DNA of 64,000 nucleotides from RYN-230 sp036497945 (GCA_036497945.1 DASXIN010000023.1:62001-126000), one strand, 5' to 3'; counted from the stretch's first letter, positions 9,300 to 18,018 are shown. Notes: generated by a model from the letters alone, not told the origin. A program made the numbers and translations.

Positions 9300-10685
9300 T
9301 CATTGGCTGCTGGCCAGGAAGCCGAGCACGTCCTGCGGCGTGATCATGCCAGACGGCTTGCCGTCCACCAGCACCAGGGCCGCCCCGGACTGCTCCAGCG
9401 GGCCGAGTACCTGGCTGAGCGATTCGCCGGAGCCCACCATGGGCAGCGGCGCCGACATGTGACTCTCCAGTGCGTCCTGCGGCCGGGCCCGGCCGGACAC
9501 CAGCGCGTCCAGCAGGTCGCGTTCCACGATCGAGCCGACCACCTCGGCCACCATGACCGGTGGCTCCTCCTTCATCACCGGCAGCTGGGACACGTTGTAC
9601 TCACGGAGCAGGTCGATGGCGGCGGCCACGGTCTCCTCCGGATGCGCGTGCACGAACTCGGGCATCCCGGGCTGCTTCCGGGCCAGCACGTCGGCCACCT
9701 TCGGCTCGGTGGTCTCCGCGGTGAGGAAGCCGTAGTCGGCCATCCACTCGTCGTTGAAGATCTTGGACAGATAGCCGCGGCCAGTGTCCGGCAGCAGCAC
9801 CACGATCACGTCCCCCTCGGCGGCGGCCGCCGCGACACGCAGCGCGGCCACCACGGCCAGCCCGCATGAGCCGCCGGTGAGCAGCGCCTCCTCGCGGGCC
9901 AGCCGCCGGGTCATCAGGAACGACTCGGCGTCGCTGACCGCGATCACCTCGTCGCACACGGCCGGGTCGTAGTTGGGCGGCCACAGGTCCTCGCCGACCC
10001 CCTCGACCAGGTACGGGCGGCCGGTCCCGCCGGAGTACACCGAGCCTTCCGGGTCGGCCCCAATGACCCGGACCCGCCCGCCGGACACCTCCTTGAGGTA
10101 GCGGCCGGTGCCGGTGATGGTGCCCCCGGTGCCGATGCCCGCCACGAAGTGGGTGACCTGGCCGTCAGTCTGCGCCCAGATCTCCGGGCCGGTCGAGTGA
10201 TAGTGCGAGGCCGGGTTCTCCGGGTTGGCGTACTGGTCGGGTTTCCAGCCACCCGGGGTCTGGCTGGCCAGCCGGGTGGACACCGAGTAGTAGGAGTCCG
10301 GGTGCTCCGGCGGCACCGATCCGGGACAGACGACTACCTCGGCGCCGTAGGCGCGGAGCACGCCGATCTTGTCCGCGCCGACCTTGTCCGGGCAGACGAA
10401 CAGGCAGCGATAGCCCTTCTGCGCGGCCACGATGGCCAGCCCGACCCCGGTGTTGCCGGACGTCGGCTCGATGATGGTGCCGCCGGGCTGGAGCGCGCCG
10501 GACGCCTCCGCCGCCTGCACCATGCGCAGCGCGATCCGGTCCTTGACCGAGCCGCCCGGGTTGAAGTACTCGACCTTGGCCAGCACGGCGGGCTGGTGGC
10601 CGCCGCCCACCTCCCGGGTCACCGTGCCCAGCCGGACCAGCGGCGTGTTGCCGACCAGTTCGATCAGGGATTCGTGCACCTGCAT
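9300..10685 (-). CDS. cbs: Cystathionine beta-synthase
   Basis: Condenses serine (or O-acetylserine) with homocysteine to cystathionine. The N-terminal PLP fold carries NPGGSVKDRIALRM (Schiff-base lysine) and TSGNTGVGLA (PLP-phosphate loop). The C-terminal 120 residues form two CBS repeats (VVGSIVERDLL and ALVLVDGKPSGMITPQDVL), a likely ligand-sensing regulatory module. Length, 461 residues, fits actinobacterial enzymes. ATG at 10685 is chosen because GAGGTGG lies at the right spacing; a TTG six bases upstream is less likely. Together with cystathionine gamma-synthase downstream it gives a full transsulfuration route. Confidence 0.92.
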   Translation of the reverse strand: MQVHESLIELVGNTPLVRLGTVTREVGGGHQPAVLAKVEYFNPGGSVKDRIALRMVQAAEASGALQPGGTIIEPTSGNTGVGLAIVAAQKGYRCLFVCPDKVGADKIGVLRAYGAEVVVCPGSVPPEHPDSYYSVSTRLASQTPGGWKPDQYANPENPASHYHSTGPEIWAQTDGQVTHFVAGIGTGGTITGTGRYLKEVSGGRVRVIGADPEGSVYSGGTGRPYLVEGVGEDLWPPNYDPAVCDEVIAVSDAESFLMTRRLAREEALLTGGSCGLAVVAALRVAAAAAEGDVIVVLLPDTGRGYLSKIFNDEWMADYGFLTAETTEPKVADVLARKQPGMPEFVHAHPEETVAAAIDLLREYNVSQLPVMKEEPPVMVAEVVGSIVERDLLDALVSGRARPQDALESHMSAPLPMVGSGESLSQVLGPLEQSGAALVLVDGKPSGMITPQDVLGFLASSQ

Positions 10686-10825
10686 CGCCAACCACCTCGG
10701 CCGATCTGACCTGCACTGATCATTGACGCTATCCCACCGGCGTGGTGTTCCTGTCCCGCCGGACCGCCGAGGCTACCGCACCCGGCTGCACCCAGGGATT
10801 ATGGGGGCAGCAACATGCCGTAAGC

Positions 10826-10837
10826 TACTGATCAGTA
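10826..10837. promoter_or_regulatory. Perfect palindrome, probable operator
   Basis: TACTGATCAGTA is a perfect 12-bp palindrome 25 bp upstream of the thiolase start. A related sequence (ACTGATCA) recurs at 10715-10722, just upstream of the divergent cbs gene. Two related sites in one divergent region suggest a shared repressor, for example of the TetR type, but no regulator gene is adjacent. Confidence 0.4.
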
Positions 10838-10862
10838 ATCAGCGTCAGCAAGGGAGCTCGCC

Positions 10863-12083
10863 ATGCCCGAGGCCGTCATTGTCGCTACCGCCCGGTCCCC
10901 GATCGGCCGTGCGTTCAAGGGGTCGCTGACCTCCATCCGCCCCGACGACCTGACCTGCCAGCTGATTACCGCAGCACTGGCCAAGGTCCCGCAGCTCAGC
11001 TCGGACGACATCGACGACCTGATGCTCGGCTGCGGGCTGCCCGGCGGCGAGCAGGGCTTCAACATGGCCCGGGTGGTCGCCGTCATGCTCGGCTATGACA
11101 ACCTCCCCGGCACCACGATCACCCGGTACTGCTCCTCGTCGCTGCAGACCACCCGGATGGCCTTTCACGCCATCAAGGCAGGCGAGGGTGACGTGTTCAT
11201 CTCGGCCGGCGTTGAGTGTGTCAGCCGGTTCGCGCACGGCAGCAGCGACAGCTGGCCGGACACGCACAACGCGGTGTTCGCCGACGCCGAGGCCCGGTCC
11301 GTGCAGCGCGCCGAAGCCGGCGCCCCGGTCTGGCACAACCCGCGCGAGAACGGCGCCATCCCGGACATCTACATCGCGATGGGCCAGACCGCGGAGAACC
11401 TGGCCCAGCTGCGTGGGATCACCCGGGCCGAGCAGGACGAGTTCGGCGTCCGGTCGCAGAACCTGGCCGAGAAGGCGCTGGCCAACGGGTTCTGGCAGCG
11501 GGACATCACCCCGGTCACGCTGCCCGACGGCACCGAGGTGAGCGCGGACGACGGCCCGCGGCCGGGCACCACTCTGGAGAAGGTGGCCGGGCTGAAGCCG
11601 GTGTTCCGGCCGGATGGCACGGTCACCGCCGGCAACTGCTGCCCGCTCAACGACGGCGCGGCCGCGGTCGTAGTGATGAGCGACGTCAAGGCGGCCGAGC
11701 TCGGCATCACCCCGCTGGCCCGGATCGTCTCCACCGGGGTGACCGCGCTGTCCCCTGAGATCATGGGCCTCGGCCCGGTGCAGGCCTCCCGCCAGGCACT
11801 CAGCCGGGCCGGGATGACCATCGACGACATCGACCTGGTGGAGATGAACGAGGCGTTCGCCGCCCAGGTCATCCCGTCCTACCAGGACCTGGGCATCGAC
11901 AGTGACAAGCTCAACGTGAACGGCGGGGCGATCGCGGTCGGCCACCCGTTCGGCATGACCGGCGCCCGGATCACCTCCACGCTGCTGAACGGCCTGGCCT
12001 TCCACGACAAGACGTTCGGCCTGGAGACCATGTGCGTGGGGGGCGGCCAAGGCATGGCGATGATCGTCGAGCGGCTGAGCTGA
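10863..12083 (+). CDS. Acetyl-CoA acyltransferase (thiolase)
   Basis: Thiolase of 406 residues that cleaves 3-ketoacyl-CoA in beta-oxidation or condenses acetyl-CoA. The nucleophilic cysteine is in RYCSSSLQTT, the conserved NEAFAAQ is present, and the C-terminal active-site segments are GGAIAVGHPFGMTG and CVGGGQGMAM. ATG follows AAGGGAG. It stands alone without fadB or acyl-CoA dehydrogenase neighbours. The palindrome just upstream suggests repression by a fatty-acid or CoA-thioester regulator. Confidence 0.92.
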   Translation: MPEAVIVATARSPIGRAFKGSLTSIRPDDLTCQLITAALAKVPQLSSDDIDDLMLGCGLPGGEQGFNMARVVAVMLGYDNLPGTTITRYCSSSLQTTRMAFHAIKAGEGDVFISAGVECVSRFAHGSSDSWPDTHNAVFADAEARSVQRAEAGAPVWHNPRENGAIPDIYIAMGQTAENLAQLRGITRAEQDEFGVRSQNLAEKALANGFWQRDITPVTLPDGTEVSADDGPRPGTTLEKVAGLKPVFRPDGTVTAGNCCPLNDGAAAVVVMSDVKAAELGITPLARIVSTGVTALSPEIMGLGPVQASRQALSRAGMTIDDIDLVEMNEAFAAQVIPSYQDLGIDSDKLNVNGGAIAVGHPFGMTGARITSTLLNGLAFHDKTFGLETMCVGGGQGMAMIVERLS

Positions 12084-12265
12084 GCTGCTGTTCGCGGTGC
12101 CCTGACCGGCTCAGCGCACCGCGGGCCGGACGGTACCGTCCCAGGCGACAACCCCGTTACCAGGGACCAACCGGAACATTGCGGAAGGATAACGCTGGGG
12201 GGTTGTCAGCGGCCTGCCGGTAGGGCACTCTCAACTCCAAGAGCAGTTCGCCCCTGGAGGTGGCC

Positions 12266-12499
12266 ATGTCCCTGAATCACTCTCCGGAGATGCACAAGAA
12301 CATCCTCGCCCGCATCCCATCCGTCACCGGGCGCGAACTCCGAGAGTGGTTCAATAGCCTCGAATCTGGGCCGCCGTTCTCGCGCTGCGAAGAGCGCGCG
12401 CACTGGCTGTCCGACGAGCATGGCCTGTCTCACGGCTACGCCTCCGCGATCGTGCACGAGTACGAAGTCCGCCGCCGCTTGCGGTTGAACACCGCCTGA
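12266..12499 (+). CDS. DUF4287 domain protein
   Basis: A 77-residue basic soluble protein. The domain is recognised from the spacing of an Arg/Glu-rich helix, EWFNSLES, and the C-terminal HGLSHGYASAIVHEY signature. DUF4287 has no firm function. ATG is chosen because GGAGG lies five bases upstream, whereas the upstream in-frame GTG at 12260 overlaps that site. It ends 3 nt before the PPOX oxidoreductase, so the two are one operon. Confidence 0.8.
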   Translation: MSLNHSPEMHKNILARIPSVTGRELREWFNSLESGPPFSRCEERAHWLSDEHGLSHGYASAIVHEYEVRRRLRLNTA

Positions 12500-12502
12500 C
12501 TC

Positions 12503-12913
12503 ATGGATATAGAGCAGGCCCGGGAGTTTCTGCGCGCGAACCACCGGGCCGTGCTGGCCACTGCCCGCGCGGACGGTCGTCCCCAGCTCTCCCCGCTGAT
12601 CTGCGCGGTGGATGACGCCGGGCTGGTCATCATCAGCACCCGCGAGACCGCCGTCAAGACCCGGAACCTGCGCCGTAACCCGGCCGCCTCGCTCTGCGTG
12701 TTCACCGACGGGTTCTTCGGCCCGTGGGTCCAGGTGGATGGCACCGCGGAGATCATCTCTCTGCCCGCCGCCATGGACCACTTGATCGACTACTACCGGC
12801 GGATCTCCGGCGAGCACCCGGACTGGGCTGACTACCGCGCGGCCATGATCCGCGACCGTCGCTGCATCGTGCGCATCACCATCACCCGGGCCGGCCCGGA
12901 CATCGCGGGCTGA
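12503..12913 (+). CDS. PPOX-class F420/flavin-dependent oxidoreductase
   Basis: A 136-residue split-barrel protein of the pyridoxamine-phosphate-oxidase-like class. It shows the N-terminal AVLATARADGRPQLSP strand pair, RNLRRNPAASL, and GPWVQVDGTAEI. Actinobacterial members of this size often use F420 to reduce unsaturated bonds; the substrate cannot be told. It is translationally close to the DUF4287 gene upstream. Rightward transcription ends here with no obvious terminator. Confidence 0.85.
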   Translation: MDIEQAREFLRANHRAVLATARADGRPQLSPLICAVDDAGLVIISTRETAVKTRNLRRNPAASLCVFTDGFFGPWVQVDGTAEIISLPAAMDHLIDYYRRISGEHPDWADYRAAMIRDRRCIVRITITRAGPDIAG

Positions 12914-13402
12914 CCCGTCCTCCGCCGCCATCGGCGGCCGGATTCACCGACAAACGGCGACTTCGCATGCGTCCGGTACGGCTGAACCGGGACGATTCGG
13001 GCGGGAACCCGCACGTCCCGCATGCCATGTCAGCGCTTGTCGGTGATCAGGTCCTCGGCCACCACCCGGTGCGCCGTGCACCCTCTCCACTCCACTGCGG
13101 CACAGGGCCCCGTTCGCGAGCCAAACCGGGCCAAACTTGATTCGGTGCGAGTTGCCCGCTGTGCGACCGCTGTTCCGGTGGAACAACCGTCCTGCTCATC
13201 GCGTGTTTCGCCAGATTGTATTGACCGGCGATTTAGTCGGTCAGCATGATCAGTAACCGCCGAGAATGGCCGGCCTAACACTGTGCCGACGCCCATAGCA
13301 GACAGCTTGTGCGATAGGCGAACGCCGGACGACCGTTACCCGCACCGTCCCCCGGCGCCCGTCACAGCGCATCGGCGCAGGTCAGTGCCTAGTTAACAAC
13401 GG
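12914..13402. other. 489-bp intergenic region, nothing recognised
   Basis: Lies between the PPOX gene and the tRNA-like gene. A leftward frame at 13030-13296 is open, but it has no ribosome site, no recognisable domain and biased composition, so it is not called. No repeat or terminator of note was found. Confidence 0.5.
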
Positions 13403-13476
13403 TGCCCCCGGTCGGAGTCGAACCGACACTGGGGACCCTTTTAGGGGGCCGGCCTCTTCCCTTGGGCTACGGGGGC
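13403..13476 (-). tRNA. Class I tRNA-like gene, anticodon position reads UAA
   Basis: Folds as a cloverleaf. The 7-bp acceptor is GCCCCCG with CGGGGGC, with U8, A9 and a discriminator A, and CCA is not encoded. The T arm is GUCGG-UUCGACU-CCGAC. The D arm starts GCCC with A14. The anticodon stem GGCCC/GGGUC closes a 7-nt loop CCUAAAA. By position the anticodon is UAA (Leu UUA codon). However, base 33 is C instead of the near-universal U, and the variable loop is only about 6 nt, whereas true leucine tRNAs have a long variable arm. A TATTAT -10 box lies 6 nt upstream (13483-13488), so it is probably transcribed. Amino-acid identity is not assigned. Confidence 0.7.
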
Positions 13477-13654
13477 TGGGTAATAATACCCCGGGGAGTC
13501 AGTGCGACTCTCGGGCAGCCGAATTGATACAGATTGTTTCGGCCGGGGGCAGTTATCTATTTCCACTAGTGGACTGAATGCAAAGAGTAACCATTTCGAT
13601 TACGTTCGACGCTGATTGCTCACGGAGAGTAACCAGATGACAGTCCCGCCCCCG

Positions 13655-14515
13655 TCAACCCCCAAGCCCGCCGGCGGAACGGGCTTGCAGGAAGACCGCA
13701 TCCAGCATGCCAGGAGTGACCCGCCCAGTGAACGTATTCTGCTGACTCGGGTGATAACACCCGATGACGGTGATCGGGCCGTCCGGCCCAGCCAGCACGG
13801 CCTCGGCCCCGTGCCCGAAGGCCGGCCGCGGCCGCGGCACCGGGACGCCCACCGTGCCCAGCACCGGCCACAGCGCCTGCCAGGCGAACGCGCCCAGGCA
13901 CACGATGGCGCGCAGGCCGCTGGACAGGCAGCGGAGTTCCTCGGCCAGCCACGGCTGGCAGCTGTCCCGCTCGGTCACCGTCGGCTTGTTGCCGGGCGGC
14001 GCGCAGCGCACCGCGGCCGCCATCCGGGTGTGCAGCAGCCGCTGCCCGTCGCCGGCCGCGGTGCTGAACGGCTCGGCGGCCAGCCCGCACCGGTGCAGTG
14101 ACGCGAACAGCACGTCGCCGCTGCGGTCGCCGGTGAAGATTCGGCCGGTCCGGTTGCCGCCATGCGCCGCGGGCGCCAGCCCGAGGATAAGGATCCGTGG
14201 CTGGTCGCTGCCCCAGCCCGCGATGGGCCGGCCCCAGTACGGCTCGGTGGCGTGCGCCCGGCGCTTGACCCGGGCCACCTCCTCCCGCCAGGCGACCAGC
14301 CGCGGGCAGGCCCGGCACACCGACTCCCGGGCGGTCAGTTCGGCCAGGCTGCCCGCACTGGCGGCCAGCGCGCGGACCTGTGCCGGGCCGGCCGCCACCG
14401 GCGTCTCGGGGGTGGCCGGGTCGTCGGGCCAGCCGGTACCAGGCGGCACGGGGCTTTCAGGCACCGGGTTATTAGACACTGGGTTATCAGACACGGGGCC
14501 GTCCGGCACGCTCAC
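13655..14515 (-). CDS. udgB: Family 5 uracil-DNA glycosylase (UdgB)
   Basis: Base-excision repair enzyme that removes uracil and other deaminated bases. The family 5 signature GLAPAAHGGNRTGR...FTGD is present, together with the catalytic-loop GCYHPSQQNTFTG. Four cysteines that can hold a 4Fe-4S cluster are visible (CRAC, then RCAPPGNKPT and DSCQPW). The first 40 residues are a Pro/Val/Ser-rich tail with short repeats. GTG at 14515 overlaps the ppx stop by 4 bp; the much longer open frame upstream is only the shadow of ppx. Last gene of the leftward mfd-eno run. Confidence 0.9.
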   Translation of the reverse strand: MSVPDGPVSDNPVSNNPVPESPVPPGTGWPDDPATPETPVAAGPAQVRALAASAGSLAELTARESVCRACPRLVAWREEVARVKRRAHATEPYWGRPIAGWGSDQPRILILGLAPAAHGGNRTGRIFTGDRSGDVLFASLHRCGLAAEPFSTAAGDGQRLLHTRMAAAVRCAPPGNKPTVTERDSCQPWLAEELRCLSSGLRAIVCLGAFAWQALWPVLGTVGVPVPRPRPAFGHGAEAVLAGPDGPITVIGCYHPSQQNTFTGRVTPGMLDAVFLQARSAGGLGG

Positions 14516-15477
14516 CGGCCCGCCGCCAGCGCCCAGGCGATGCCGTCCAGGATGTCGTGCTCGCTGACCAGCACCTCGGCGAAGCCGAACCGGCGCATGA
14601 CGTGGTCGAGCACCAGTGCGCCGCCGCCGATCACATCCACCCGGCCCGGGTGCATGACGCCGAGCGCGGCCCGCTGCGCGCGGGTCTGGCTGAGCAGCGC
14701 GCCGGTCTGCTCCGCGACCTGAGCAGCGGAGATGCGCGCGTGGTGGATCCGGCCCGGGTCGTACTCGGCCAGCCCGAGCGCGAGGCCAGCCACCGTGGTC
14801 ACCGACCCGGCCAGGCCGACCAGCGTCCGAGCCGTCGCCGCGGGCATGGCCGCGGCCACCCGGTCCAGGGCGGCCTCGATATCCGCCGTGGCCGCCGCGA
14901 TCTCGGCCCGGGTAGGTGGGTCGCAGTGCAGATGGCGTTCGGTCAGTCGGACACAGCCGATGTCCACGGACAGCGCGCGGAGGCCGGTACGCGCCGCCGG
15001 GCGGCCGGCTGGCTGGCCGGGCCCGAGCACGAACTCGGTCGAGCCGCCGCCGATGTCCACCACCAGGTACGGACCCGCCGCGGCGGGTAGTTCGGCGGTG
15101 GCACCGGTGAACGACAGGTACGCCTCGTCCTGGCCGCTGAGCACCTCCGGCGTCACGCCAAGCACGTCTTCGACGCCGCGGACGAAGTCGGCGGCGTTGG
15201 CCGCGTCCCGGGTGGCGCTGGTGGCGACCATCCGGACTGCGTCGGCCGACGCCGCCCTGATGATCTTGGCGTAGCCGGCCAGCGCGCGCAGTGTGCGGTC
15301 CAGCGCTTCCGGTGCCAACCGCCCGGTGGCGTCCACTCCCTGACCCAGCCGGACGATCTCCATCCGGCGGTCCACGTCGGTCAGCCGCCCGGCCGCCGGG
15401 TCGACGTCGGCCACCAGCAGGCGCAGCGAGTTGGTCCCGCAGTCCACGGCCGCGACCCGGGTCCCAGCCGTGGTCAT
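14512..15477 (-). CDS. ppx: Ppx/GppA exopolyphosphatase/pppGpp phosphatase family
   Basis: An ASKHA-fold phosphatase of 321 residues. The N-terminal phosphate loop is AAVDCGTNSLRLL and the second nucleotide loop is VVDIGGGSTEFVLG. It hydrolyses polyphosphate chains or the terminal phosphate of pppGpp; short actinobacterial forms like this carry only the two ASKHA domains. ATG at 15477 overlaps the DUF501 stop (ATGA) and its own stop overlaps the udgB start, so translation of all three is coupled. The order eno-ftsB-DUF501-ppx is widely conserved in actinobacteria. Confidence 0.92.
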   Translation of the reverse strand: MTTAGTRVAAVDCGTNSLRLLVADVDPAAGRLTDVDRRMEIVRLGQGVDATGRLAPEALDRTLRALAGYAKIIRAASADAVRMVATSATRDAANAADFVRGVEDVLGVTPEVLSGQDEAYLSFTGATAELPAAAGPYLVVDIGGGSTEFVLGPGQPAGRPAARTGLRALSVDIGCVRLTERHLHCDPPTRAEIAAATADIEAALDRVAAAMPAATARTLVGLAGSVTTVAGLALGLAEYDPGRIHHARISAAQVAEQTGALLSQTRAQRAALGVMHPGRVDVIGGGALVLDHVMRRFGFAEVLVSEHDILDGIAWALAAGR

Positions 15478-15944
15478 GGCACGCACCGGCCGCGTGACCA
15501 CCACTCCCCCGCCGCGTCCACCGCCTCCCGGCCCAGCGGGTTGGCGCCCGGAACGGCCAGCTCATGCGCGGCCAGCGCGTGCAGGCACTTCACCCGGTCC
15601 GGCATGCCGCCCGCGCTCTGCGTGCCGGGCGGCAGCGGCTCCAGTCCGTCCGCGGCCGCCGCCGCGTCCCGGCGGGCCAGGTAGTCACGGTGCGCCGCCT
15701 GCTGGGCCGCACGCAGCCCCGGGTCGGTGCCCAGCCGCTGCTCCATCTCGTGCATCACTCCGGCCGATTCCAGCCTGCTCAGCGCGGCCGCCGCGCGCGG
15801 GCAGGTCAGGTAGAACAACGTCGGGAACGGCGAGCCGTCCGGCAGCCGGGGTGCCGTCTCGACCACGTCGGGCAGCCCGCACGGGCAGCGGTGCGCCACC
15901 CCGCGCAGCCCCCGCGGCGGCCGCCCCAGTTGGGCCGCCACCAC
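15474..15944 (-). CDS. DUF501 protein
   Basis: A 156-residue soluble protein whose conserved part begins VAAQLGRPPRGLRGVAHRC. It has a CPCG cysteine pair, then FPTLFYLTCPR and a C-terminal DRVKCLHALAAHELA segment. The function of DUF501 is unknown, but it is a constant neighbour of eno and ftsB. GTG at 15944 is preferred. The frame stays open to 16154, but that extension is made entirely of the two repeat copies at 15954-16150 and has no homology with the family. Ribosome-site evidence is weak. Confidence 0.78.
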   Translation of the reverse strand: MVAAQLGRPPRGLRGVAHRCPCGLPDVVETAPRLPDGSPFPTLFYLTCPRAAAALSRLESAGVMHEMEQRLGTDPGLRAAQQAAHRDYLARRDAAAAADGLEPLPPGTQSAGGMPDRVKCLHALAAHELAVPGANPLGREAVDAAGEWWSRGRCVP

Positions 15945-15953
15945 GCGCTCTGT

Positions 15954-16150
15954 TTGCTTTGCGCCTCCGGGGGGCTTGTACCCGCCGACTTCCCTCGTCG
16001 CTTGTCGCTCGTTCCTCGCTCCGCGCTCCTCAGTCCAGTCGGCGGCGCGCTCTGCTTCCTTGCGCCTCCGGGGCCCCTTAAGGCGTCGCCTTCCCTCGTC
16101 GCTCGTTCCTCGCTCCTCAGTCCAGTCGACGCCGGGCCCCTTCGGCGCGG
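15954..16150. repeat. Two tandem copies of a ~95-bp dispersed repeat
   Basis: Copy A (about 15954-16055) and copy B (about 16056-16150) share TTGCGCCTCCGGGG, CTTCCCTCGTCGCT, CGTTCCTCGCTC and CAGTCCAGTCG in the same order. A third copy lies at 43251-43349. Each copy starts with a GCGCC/GGCGC-type hairpin. Copy B and the third copy end in CCCCTTCGGCGCGG, another hairpin. They fill the ftsB-DUF501 gap. Confidence 0.8.
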
Positions 16151-16158
16151 TCACGACG

Positions 16159-16635
16159 TCACCGGGAGGCAGGCCGGTCGGCCTGCTGGACGGACGACCA
16201 CAGCCGCTCGTACCACGGCGTGCCGGCCACCGCGGCGGCCGCGCCCGCGTTGTGGGCCGGCTGCCCGCCGACGATCACGTAGCAGGTCTGCCGCGGCATG
16301 CAGTAGTGCAGCCGGTCCCGGGCCTGCTGCTCGATGTAGGCCGGGTCGTTCAGCCGGGCCGCCTCAGCCTGCAGCCGGGCCAGCTGGGCCTGGGTCTGCG
16401 CGCTCTGCGCCAGCAGCTGGTCGATCTGCCGCCGCTGCGCGATGTACTCCCGTACCGGGTAGGCCAGGCTCAGCGCGATCGCGCAGAGCACCACGGCCAG
16501 CACCGCCGCCCGGCTGGTGAACCGGGCGCGTTCCGGCGATTGCGGCGCCGCCGGCTGGGGCGCTGCCGACTGCGGAGCCGTCGGCTCTGATGCCGGCGGC
16601 TGCGCAGGCTGTGGCGCTGGCTGCGGCCCGGGCAT
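16159..16635 (-). CDS. FtsB/DivIC-type septum formation initiator
   Basis: Bitopic divisome protein of 158 residues. A Pro/Ala/Ser-rich cytoplasmic tail (about 1-40) precedes one membrane helix (AAVLAVVLCAIALSLAY), a coiled-coil rich in Gln and Leu (about 65-95), and the family segment NDPAYIEQQARDRLHYC. It bridges FtsQ and FtsL at the septum. ATG overlaps the enolase stop by one base. The tail has short proline-alanine repeats, a common feature of genes in this window. Confidence 0.88.
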   Translation of the reverse strand: MPGPQPAPQPAQPPASEPTAPQSAAPQPAAPQSPERARFTSRAAVLAVVLCAIALSLAYPVREYIAQRRQIDQLLAQSAQTQAQLARLQAEAARLNDPAYIEQQARDRLHYCMPRQTCYVIVGGQPAHNAGAAAAVAGTPWYERLWSSVQQADRPASR

Positions 16636-17918
16636 CAGTCAGCCGGGGTCCACCGCGGGAAGGCGCTGGCACCTGCGTAGACGGCCGCGTCGTCGAGCAT
16701 GTCCTCGATGCGCATCAGCTGGTTGTACTTGGCCACCCGCTCACCGCGGGCCGGCGCGCCCGACTTGATCTGCCCGGCGTTCACCGCGACCGCGAGATCG
16801 GAGATCGTCGTGTCGTCGGTCTCGCCGGACCGGTGGCTGATCATGCAGGCGAAGCCGCTGCGCTGGGCCAGCGACACGGCGTCCAGCGTCTCGGTGATCG
16901 AGCCGATCTGGTTCACCTTGACCAGCAGCGCGTTAGCCGACCGTTCGGCGATGCCGCGGCGGATACGCTCCGGGTTGGTGACGAACAGGTCGTCGCCCAC
17001 GACCTGCACCCGGTCACCGAGCGCGGCGGTGAGCGCCTGCCAGCCGGCCCAGTCCTCCTCGAACAGCGGGTCCTCCAGCGACACGATCGGGTACGCGTCC
17101 AGCCACTCGGTGTAGATCCGGGTCATCTCGGCCGAGTCCTTCGGGTCGCCCTCGAACCGGTAGGACCCGTCGGAGTAGAACTCGTTGGCCGCGGCGTCGA
17201 TGGCCAGCGCCACGTCCAGGCCCGGGGTGAACCCGGCCTTCGCGACCGCCTCCACGATGAGGTCCAGCGCGGCCCGGTTGTTGGCGAGGTCGGGGGCGAA
17301 GCCGCCCTCGTCGCCCACCCCGGTGCTCAGGCCGTGCTGCTTGAGCACCGATTTCAGCGCGTGATACGTCTCCGCGCCCCACTGCACCGCCTCGGCGAAC
17401 GAGGTCGCGCCGATCGGCGCGATCATGAACTCCTGGATGTCCACACTGTTGTCCGCGTGCGCGCCGCCATTCAGGATGTTCATCATCGGCACCGGCAGTA
17501 CGTGGGCATTCGGCCCACCCAGGTAGCGGAACAGCGGCAGCCGCACGGACTGGGCCGCGGCGTGGGCCACCGCCATGCTGACGCCCGTGATGGCGTTCGC
17601 GCCGAGCCGCGACTTGTCCGGGGTGCGGTCCAGGTCGATCATCGCCTGGTCGATCAGGCGCTGGTCGTCCGCGTCGAAGCCGAGCAGTTCCGGCTGGATC
17701 TCATCGATGATGCCCTGAACGGCCTTGGTGACCGCCTTGCCGCCGTATTCCTCGCCGCCGTCGCGCAGTTCCACCGCTTCGAACGCGCCGGTGGAGGCGC
17801 CGCTCGGCGCGGCCGCGCGGCCCAGCGAGCCGTCGTCGAGATCGACCTCGACCTCGAGGGTGGGATTTCCGCGGGAATCCAGAATCTGCCTGGCGTGCAC
17901 CGCCTCGATCGAGGCCAC
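16635..17918 (-). CDS. eno: Enolase
   Basis: Glycolytic enzyme that converts 2-phosphoglycerate to phosphoenolpyruvate. The N-terminus reads ARQILDSRGNPTLEVEVDL, followed by the mobile loop PSGASTGAFEAVELRDG, a metal site in SLEDPLFEEDW, and SHRSGETDDT near the C-terminus. GTG at 17918 gives 427 residues, the family norm, and has AGGAG five bases upstream. In-frame ATGs at 17945 and 17951 would add about ten residues with no ribosome site. A 100-bp gap separates it from mazG upstream, so it may have its own promoter. Confidence 0.95.
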   Translation of the reverse strand: MASIEAVHARQILDSRGNPTLEVEVDLDDGSLGRAAAPSGASTGAFEAVELRDGGEEYGGKAVTKAVQGIIDEIQPELLGFDADDQRLIDQAMIDLDRTPDKSRLGANAITGVSMAVAHAAAQSVRLPLFRYLGGPNAHVLPVPMMNILNGGAHADNSVDIQEFMIAPIGATSFAEAVQWGAETYHALKSVLKQHGLSTGVGDEGGFAPDLANNRAALDLIVEAVAKAGFTPGLDVALAIDAAANEFYSDGSYRFEGDPKDSAEMTRIYTEWLDAYPIVSLEDPLFEEDWAGWQALTAALGDRVQVVGDDLFVTNPERIRRGIAERSANALLVKVNQIGSITETLDAVSLAQRSGFACMISHRSGETDDTTISDLAVAVNAGQIKSGAPARGERVAKYNQLMRIEDMLDDAAVYAGASAFPRWTPAD

Positions 17919-18018
17919 GACGACTCCTGATAGCTCGGCTGACATGTCCATATTGGAGCCTAGTGGAGTCCCCGGCGGCCCGTGCACCGGCCACGCCGGG
18001 GGCGCAGCGACGAGCGCC

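Noticed and set aside
13030..13296. Leftward 88-codon frame ending in HRVVAEDLITDKR
   Set aside because: No ribosome site, no recognised domain and poor composition. It may be a relic, but the support is too weak to call.
15945..16154. N-terminal extension of DUF501
   Set aside because: It is composed of the two repeat copies, matches nothing in the DUF501 family and reads as Arg/Glu-rich noise.
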